Assembly: GCA_023392225.1 (NCBI GenBank)
Contig: JAEVZM010000090.1
Span: 1 to 16,756 of the forward strand
Length of the DNA stretch: 16,756 nucleotides
Source: Pseudomonadota bacterium
Lineage (GTDB): Bacteria > Pseudomonadota > Alphaproteobacteria > Rhizobiales > Kaistiaceae
Direction: 5' to 3'
The translations under genes and the position numbers were made by a program. Below the pieces are notes generated by a model. It was not told the DNA's origin and did no database searches. It worked only from the letters and a program-made list of their open reading frames with translations. Of this stretch, positions 12,888 to 16,756 are shown one piece after another. The stretch's first letter is position 1; each line of letters opens with the position of its first letter.

Positions 12888-15758
12888 TCATTCGAAGCGT
12901 CGCAACGACCGGCTGACCTCGTGGGCTACGCGCTCCGGGGTACAGAGTGTCTCGACGTGGCGCATGACTTCAAGCCCGTCACGCCATGTCGGGCTGCCGA
13001 ACGACTGGCGGGCGAACTCGACGCCGGCAAGGATGGTTGCGGGCGTGTTGTCCGGGAGGAGATAGGGATAGTCCTCGCCGAGATAGGCGAGAGCGTCACC
13101 GTCGGACCGGTCGATCATGATGTTGGCGCCGCTGCGGGCGGCCACGAAGCCCTTCAGGAACGGCTTGTGGATCTTGGGCGGCAGGGTCGGGCGCACGGCG
13201 TAGTGTAGCGAGAATTCGCCAAGCTCGGCGATCCACCCGTCACCGCTTCTCTCCGCCTTCGTGTCAACCGGCACCACGGTGACCGAGCGCGCGATCTCCT
13301 CCGTGAGCACCGCATTGGTGGGCTCGCCGAAATACCCAGCCGCGAAGCGCGCCGCGGGCGCGCAGCGCGGGATGCGTGGATCGACGTGGTGCGTGACGAG
13401 GTCGGTCGCAATGAGCGGCCGGGTTGCGAGCGAGGCGTTGAGAGCGCCGATGGACGAGGCCCAGAGCACATCGAGAAACTCGAGAAGGTTCGGGCGGACC
13501 GGATCGTCGACGAAATCGGCGATGGTGGCAGCGGCGGCGCGCGCGACCCGCTGCATCTCGTACGCGCTGATGCGCTGCAGGCGGCCCTTGGTCAGGACCA
13601 CGATCGCATCGCGCACGTCCAGATCGGTGCCGACCTCGACGTCGTAGTGCTCGCCGAGATGGCTCCTGACGATGTCGGCCAGCTGGTGGCCGCGCATCAG
13701 CGTCGAGCCGGATGTCGCGTAGGTCTCATCGACGAGGAACGCGATCCTCCGCTTGCCGGGAAGCCTGCGCATGGCTGGACGGGGGACGGCGATCCGATGC
13801 TTGTCGCCGACCGCGTAGTGCGGGACGGTCGACGACACGACATTCCGGCGGGCCGTGCCGAGGCTCGCGGGGAACACCTGGGGCCGGATTCCCGTCTTCC
13901 ACATCAGGTAGCCGAGGCTGAACTGGTCGCGGGCGGACTGCCGCCGGAGCTCACCGTCCCATGCCTCCATGAGCGTGCGCGTGGCCGCGTCCCGATGGTC
14001 GCGCCACATGAAGGATGCCTCGACCAGTCCGGTCGATCGGGGGAGCCCGGCAGCCTCGTACTCGACCATCTGGCGCACGACCCGCGCCGGGTCTGCCTTC
14101 GATCGTGCCAGCACGGCGATCGCCTCGTCGTAGACGTCGCAACGCACCGCGTGCCGCCACATGACCATCGGCCGGTCCAAGCACCAGCGCCGGACGAAGC
14201 GGCCGATGTCGCCGGAAAGGAGGAGGTTTGCGTCGACATAGAGGGAGGCGTCGTAGTCGGCGAGGAAGCGGTGTGGCAGGAGCTTGTAGCGCCTCGAGTC
14301 GCGGATCGGACCTTCCGCCGTGTCGACCTTTATCGAGCGCCAGCCGTCATGGCGGGCGTCCGTGTCGGTGAAGCAGAGCAGGTCGATGCCGTCCGGAGGA
14401 TCGACGGGCGCCCGCAGGTCGTCATAGGCGCCGAACAAGGTCGTGTAGATGCACCAGCGGAGGGTGTCGCGGCGCGTGCTGCGCGGCGTGACTTCCTCGA
14501 ACACGCCGTCCACTGCCGGCTGGGACTCCGCGGGGGCAGGCCGGGGCACGATCAGCTTGCGGTCGTGGATCTCTTGCCACATCGGCTCGGATGCGGCCCA
14601 TCCTTCGTTCCTGACCACTGCAATGGCCGCGTCGACGAGCCCTTCCGAGGCGGTCATGGGGCCTGGTGTCGGTGGCGGGGGCGTCGGCAGCGGGGGTGCC
14701 GGCGTCGCCGGCGCGGCATTCACCTTGGCGGGTCCCTGTCCTGTCTTGCCCTCACCCTTTCGTCGCGTGCGCTTTCTCTTCGTGGTCTTCGTCGCCGTCG
14801 GACCCCAGCCGAAGAGCGAGCGTCGTGACAGCGTATCGGCCAGGCCATCGACCAGACGGGCCGTGCGCTTCTGGGCTTTGCCGGTGCGCCGCTCCACCCG
14901 GGCGAGCTGTCTCGCGATGGCCGTCATCGTCGCCCGCGTGGCCTCCCCTCTCGAGGCATCGGCGAGCAATCTCGCAACGACCGTCCGGAGCGCATCCGCC
15001 TGCAAGGCGGCGCGGGCGAGCTCAGTCTCCGTCTGGGTCTGCCGGTCGACGGCAGCCCCGGCCGCAGCTGCGCGCGCGTGGTCTACGATCCCCTCGCCGA
15101 GCCTTGCATAGCCGCGCCGGACGATGTCCCGCGCCGTGTCATCCAGATCGGCGTCGAGCAGGAGCCGGAATGCCGGCGGCGGCACGTCTCCGACGCCGAT
15201 CGCGTGGAGGCCCCCGCCATGCAGGAAAGTGAAGCCCGGGTGCCGGGTCCGGAGCTGTCGCGTCGCCGGGCCGTCGCCGACGAGCACGACGCCCCGATCC
15301 GAGAGCCTTGGCAGCCAGTCCGCGAGATGCTCGACCTCGACCGTTGCGGGGTCGTCGTCGCCGAGAAGAAGAAGGTCTATCGAGCCGGTCTCGAACCGCG
15401 ACAGCGCATCAATGGGCGATAGCGGCAGCACCCTCGAGAAGTCGGCATAGGTGGACCGGTTGTATGCGTCGACGCTGTGGAGGAGCACCGCCTCGTCTCG
15501 CCCGCTTGGCCAGGCGATCGCCGAGCACTCCGCCGGGACGGCGTGGGCTCGCAAGGACTGGCAGAGGGCGAAGTAGGCAGAGCCGGCGCCGATGCCCAGC
15601 TGGACGACCCGGCGGGGACGAAGGGCGCCGGCGAGCCAGAGCAGGAAGGGCCCGTGCGCCGCGAAGACGGAATCGGCGACGTAGAGCGGTCGATCGAAGG
15701 AGGCGGCCGAGAAGCAGTGCAGCCAGATTGGCGTTGTCTTGGTACTCGTCTCGTGCAT
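12888..15758 (-). CDS. Large multidomain glycan protein: Methyltransf_24-like domain, DUF616-type glycosyltransferase, GT-B-like region
   Basis: A 956-residue cytosolic protein with no signal peptide or membrane helix. Residues about 33-190 resemble the Methyltransf_24-like domain often found in glycan loci (HGPFLLWLAGALRPRRVVQLGIGAGS, then SIDLLLLG, WLPRLSDRGVVLV and FTFLHGGGLHAIGVG). The usual active-site HIDG-H-Y segment is replaced by LGDDDPATVEVEH. Residues about 225-310 are helical and Ala/Arg rich, followed by a Lys/Arg stretch (322-346) and a proline-rich linker (350-367). Residues about 433-630 match DUF616 (TOD1/MUCI70-like glycosyltransferase): CIYTTLFGAYDDL, DLLCFTDTD, YKLLPHRFLADYDASLYVDAN and RDQFSLGYLMWKTG. 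Residues about 668-950 look GT-B-like (RIAFLVDETYATSGSTLMRGHQ, then a C-terminal LGEDYPYLLPDNTPATILAGVEFA). I chose ATG 15758 for its GGGAGA ribosome site; ATG 15842 has none. It probably acts in surface polysaccharide synthesis or decoration. Confidence 0.8.
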   Translation of the reverse strand: MHETSTKTTPIWLHCFSAASFDRPLYVADSVFAAHGPFLLWLAGALRPRRVVQLGIGAGSAYFALCQSLRAHAVPAECSAIAWPSGRDEAVLLHSVDAYNRSTYADFSRVLPLSPIDALSRFETGSIDLLLLGDDDPATVEVEHLADWLPRLSDRGVVLVGDGPATRQLRTRHPGFTFLHGGGLHAIGVGDVPPPAFRLLLDADLDDTARDIVRRGYARLGEGIVDHARAAAAGAAVDRQTQTETELARAALQADALRTVVARLLADASRGEATRATMTAIARQLARVERRTGKAQKRTARLVDGLADTLSRRSLFGWGPTATKTTKRKRTRRKGEGKTGQGPAKVNAAPATPAPPLPTPPPPTPGPMTASEGLVDAAIAVVRNEGWAASEPMWQEIHDRKLIVPRPAPAESQPAVDGVFEEVTPRSTRRDTLRWCIYTTLFGAYDDLRAPVDPPDGIDLLCFTDTDARHDGWRSIKVDTAEGPIRDSRRYKLLPHRFLADYDASLYVDANLLLSGDIGRFVRRWCLDRPMVMWRHAVRCDVYDEAIAVLARSKADPARVVRQMVEYEAAGLPRSTGLVEASFMWRDHRDAATRTLMEAWDGELRRQSARDQFSLGYLMWKTGIRPQVFPASLGTARRNVVSSTVPHYAVGDKHRIAVPRPAMRRLPGKRRIAFLVDETYATSGSTLMRGHQLADIVRSHLGEHYDVEVGTDLDVRDAIVVLTKGRLQRISAYEMQRVARAAAATIADFVDDPVRPNLLEFLDVLWASSIGALNASLATRPLIATDLVTHHVDPRIPRCAPAARFAAGYFGEPTNAVLTEEIARSVTVVPVDTKAERSGDGWIAELGEFSLHYAVRPTLPPKIHKPFLKGFVAARSGANIMIDRSDGDALAYLGEDYPYLLPDNTPATILAGVEFARQSFGSPTWRDGLEVMRHVETLCTPERVAHEVSRSLRRFE

Positions 15759-15763
15759 GCCGG

Positions 15764-15769
15764 TCTCCC
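15764..15769 (-). promoter_or_regulatory. Ribosome binding site deciding the start of the large glycan protein
   Basis: GGGAGA on the minus strand lies five bases before ATG 15758. The upstream in-frame ATG at 15842, which would add 28 residues, is preceded by CGCGTTTGACCGTTC with no purine-rich site. Confidence 0.6.
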
Positions 15770-15869
15770 GGTCCGTGGCCAGCTCTCGAAAGGCGGAACG
15801 ATGGTTCGAGGCGCCACCCTTCTCAGGCGGAAAGCGGCACATGAACGGTCAAACGCGCGATGCGAGACT

Positions 15870-15898
15870 TACCTAGCCAACGGCGATATGCGTGTAAA
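15870..15898 (-). promoter_or_regulatory. Weak candidate promoter in the divergent gap before the glycan gene
   Basis: The 227-base gap 15759-15985 between two divergent genes holds a slightly AT-richer patch. On the minus strand TTTACA (15898-15893, five of six matches to the -35 consensus) is followed after 17 bases by TAGGTA, a poor -10. I see no convincing promoter for the plus-strand gene and no small gene in this gap. Confidence 0.2.
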
Positions 15899-15985
15899 TG
15901 GCGAGCGTGGCGACGGCACCGCCGGAGTCGTGAAAGAGATGCGGCGGACGCGCTGCGGCGGGGTGAGGTCTTGACGACACTGCTG

Positions 15986-16756
15986 ATGCGACTGGGGCGT
16001 TTGAAGCCGCGGCGGAAGCGAGAGGATCGGCGGCGCTCCGGGCTGAAGGGGACGATCTATCCCTCGGAGATCAGCCTCGCCCGAGATCCGACGACCGGTG
16101 TCCGGATCCGCCGCCTGACCGACGGGCCGGGCGACAGCCATCATCTCTACTTCACCAATCCGGGCTGGCATGCGGGTGGCCGGCGCCTGATCTTCGCATC
16201 GAACCGCTCGGGAAGCACCGACCTCTTCTCGATGAACCTGAAGACCGGGGCGTTCCGCCAGTTGACCGACGAAGGCCGGGTAACCGACGAGCTGATGTTC
16301 TCATGCCTCAACCCGTGTCGGGAGGAGGTCTACTTCTGGCGCGGCGACCGGCTGATTGCGCTCGACCTCAGGTCGCTCGACGAACGGGACCTCTATCGAA
16401 GCCCTGCCGGCTACAGCAACAACATCATCTCCGTGACCAGCGACGGGCGTCACCTGTGCACGGTCCACTACGAGGACTTGAGCCAGCGGTTCGCGGTCGA
16501 TCTGCTCAAGGGTTACGTCGGGTTCGAGGAATATTGGGCGGCAAAGCCGCGCTCGGTGATCGTGGCGATCGACGCGGTGACGGGCGAGGCCCGGGAGGTC
16601 ATCGCGAAGCAGGCGTGGATCGGCCACGTCAATGCCTCCCCGGGGGCTCCCAATATCGCAACCTACTGCCATGAAGGACCCTGGCAGAAGGTCGACAACC
16701 GGATATGGGGCCTCGACCTCAATGACGGACGGACCTGGCCGATCCGTCCGCGCCGC
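15986..16756 (+). CDS. Oligogalacturonate lyase family protein (PL22, beta-propeller), C-terminus cut by window edge
   Basis: The 257 visible residues of a longer protein read open through the right edge. After a basic N-terminal extension (PRRKREDRRRSG), homology-like features begin at KGTIYPSE. They continue through TGVRIRRLTDGPGDSHHLYFTNPGW (conserved paired His), the WD40/PD40-type blade GGRRLIFASNRSGSTDLFSMNL, further blades, and GHVNASPGAPNIATYCHEGPWQKVDNRIW, the strongest PL22-like signature. PL22 enzymes cleave unsaturated or saturated digalacturonate by beta-elimination in the cytoplasm during pectin breakdown. Many family members in soil bacteria lack proven activity and may act on other uronides. 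No signal peptide is seen. The start is uncertain: ATG 15986 has no clear ribosome site, and TTG 15971 (after GGTGAGG) is an alternative that adds five residues. It is divergent from the glycan protein gene. Confidence 0.8.
   Translation, partial: MRLGRLKPRRKREDRRRSGLKGTIYPSEISLARDPTTGVRIRRLTDGPGDSHHLYFTNPGWHAGGRRLIFASNRSGSTDLFSMNLKTGAFRQLTDEGRVTDELMFSCLNPCREEVYFWRGDRLIALDLRSLDERDLYRSPAGYSNNIISVTSDGRHLCTVHYEDLSQRFAVDLLKGYVGFEEYWAAKPRSVIVAIDAVTGEAREVIAKQAWIGHVNASPGAPNIATYCHEGPWQKVDNRIWGLDLNDGRTWPIRPRR

Noticed and set aside
15477..15974. Plus-strand frame of 165 codons upstream of the PL22 gene
   Set aside because: It mostly lies antisense to the methyltransferase-like domain, shows no motif and has no convincing ribosome site.

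Overview
The window is GC-rich throughout (about 70% by eye) and densely coded. It shows GTG starts, short or overlapping gene junctions and long antisense shadow frames. Gene content (ribose-type ABC importer, inositol-type catabolic enzymes, FCD-type GntR regulator, Methyltransf_24-like and DUF616 glycan enzymes) suggests an alphaproteobacterium, probably Hyphomicrobiales or a relative. This placement is inference, since no marker gene is present. I see no rRNA, tRNA, CRISPR array, insertion sequence or phage gene.

Region 1 (1-10440, minus strand) reads as one nine-gene catabolic operon. In transcription order it holds: an IolD-family ThDP-dependent C-C hydrolase, a class III aminotransferase, a TIM-barrel sugar isomerase/epimerase, a Gfo/Idh/MocA dehydrogenase, a ribose-type ABC importer (binding protein, double ATPase, permease), a small NTF2-like protein and an amidohydrolase that runs off the left edge. 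Gaps between the first eight genes are 0-36 bases, with stop/start overlaps at two junctions.

Region 2 (10441-10544) is a divergent promoter. It holds a consensus -35 (TTGACA) for the minus operon and two imperfect TTGT-N3-ACAA repeats that could be operators. Region 3 (10545-12709, plus strand) is a GlcD/D2HGDH-type FAD oxidase overlapping an FCD/FadR-type GntR regulator. The regulator probably controls both arms.

The likely logic is import of a polyol, sugar or cyclitol, then oxidation, isomerisation or deamination, then ring opening of a cyclic 1,2-diketone by the IolD-type enzyme. The usual partners IolB, IolC, IolE and IolJ are absent here, and an aminotransferase, a 2-hydroxyacid oxidase and an amidohydrolase are present instead. 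The substrate is therefore probably not plain myo-inositol. An aminocyclitol or other inositol derivative is one candidate, and the window does not settle it.

Region 4 (12710-16756) is unrelated surface-glycan and carbohydrate content. A convergent gap is followed by a 956-residue minus-strand protein with three parts: a degenerate Methyltransf_24-like domain, a coiled-coil and proline-rich linker, and a DUF616-type plus a GT-B-like region. Divergent from it is a PL22 (oligogalacturonate lyase family) gene cut by the right edge.
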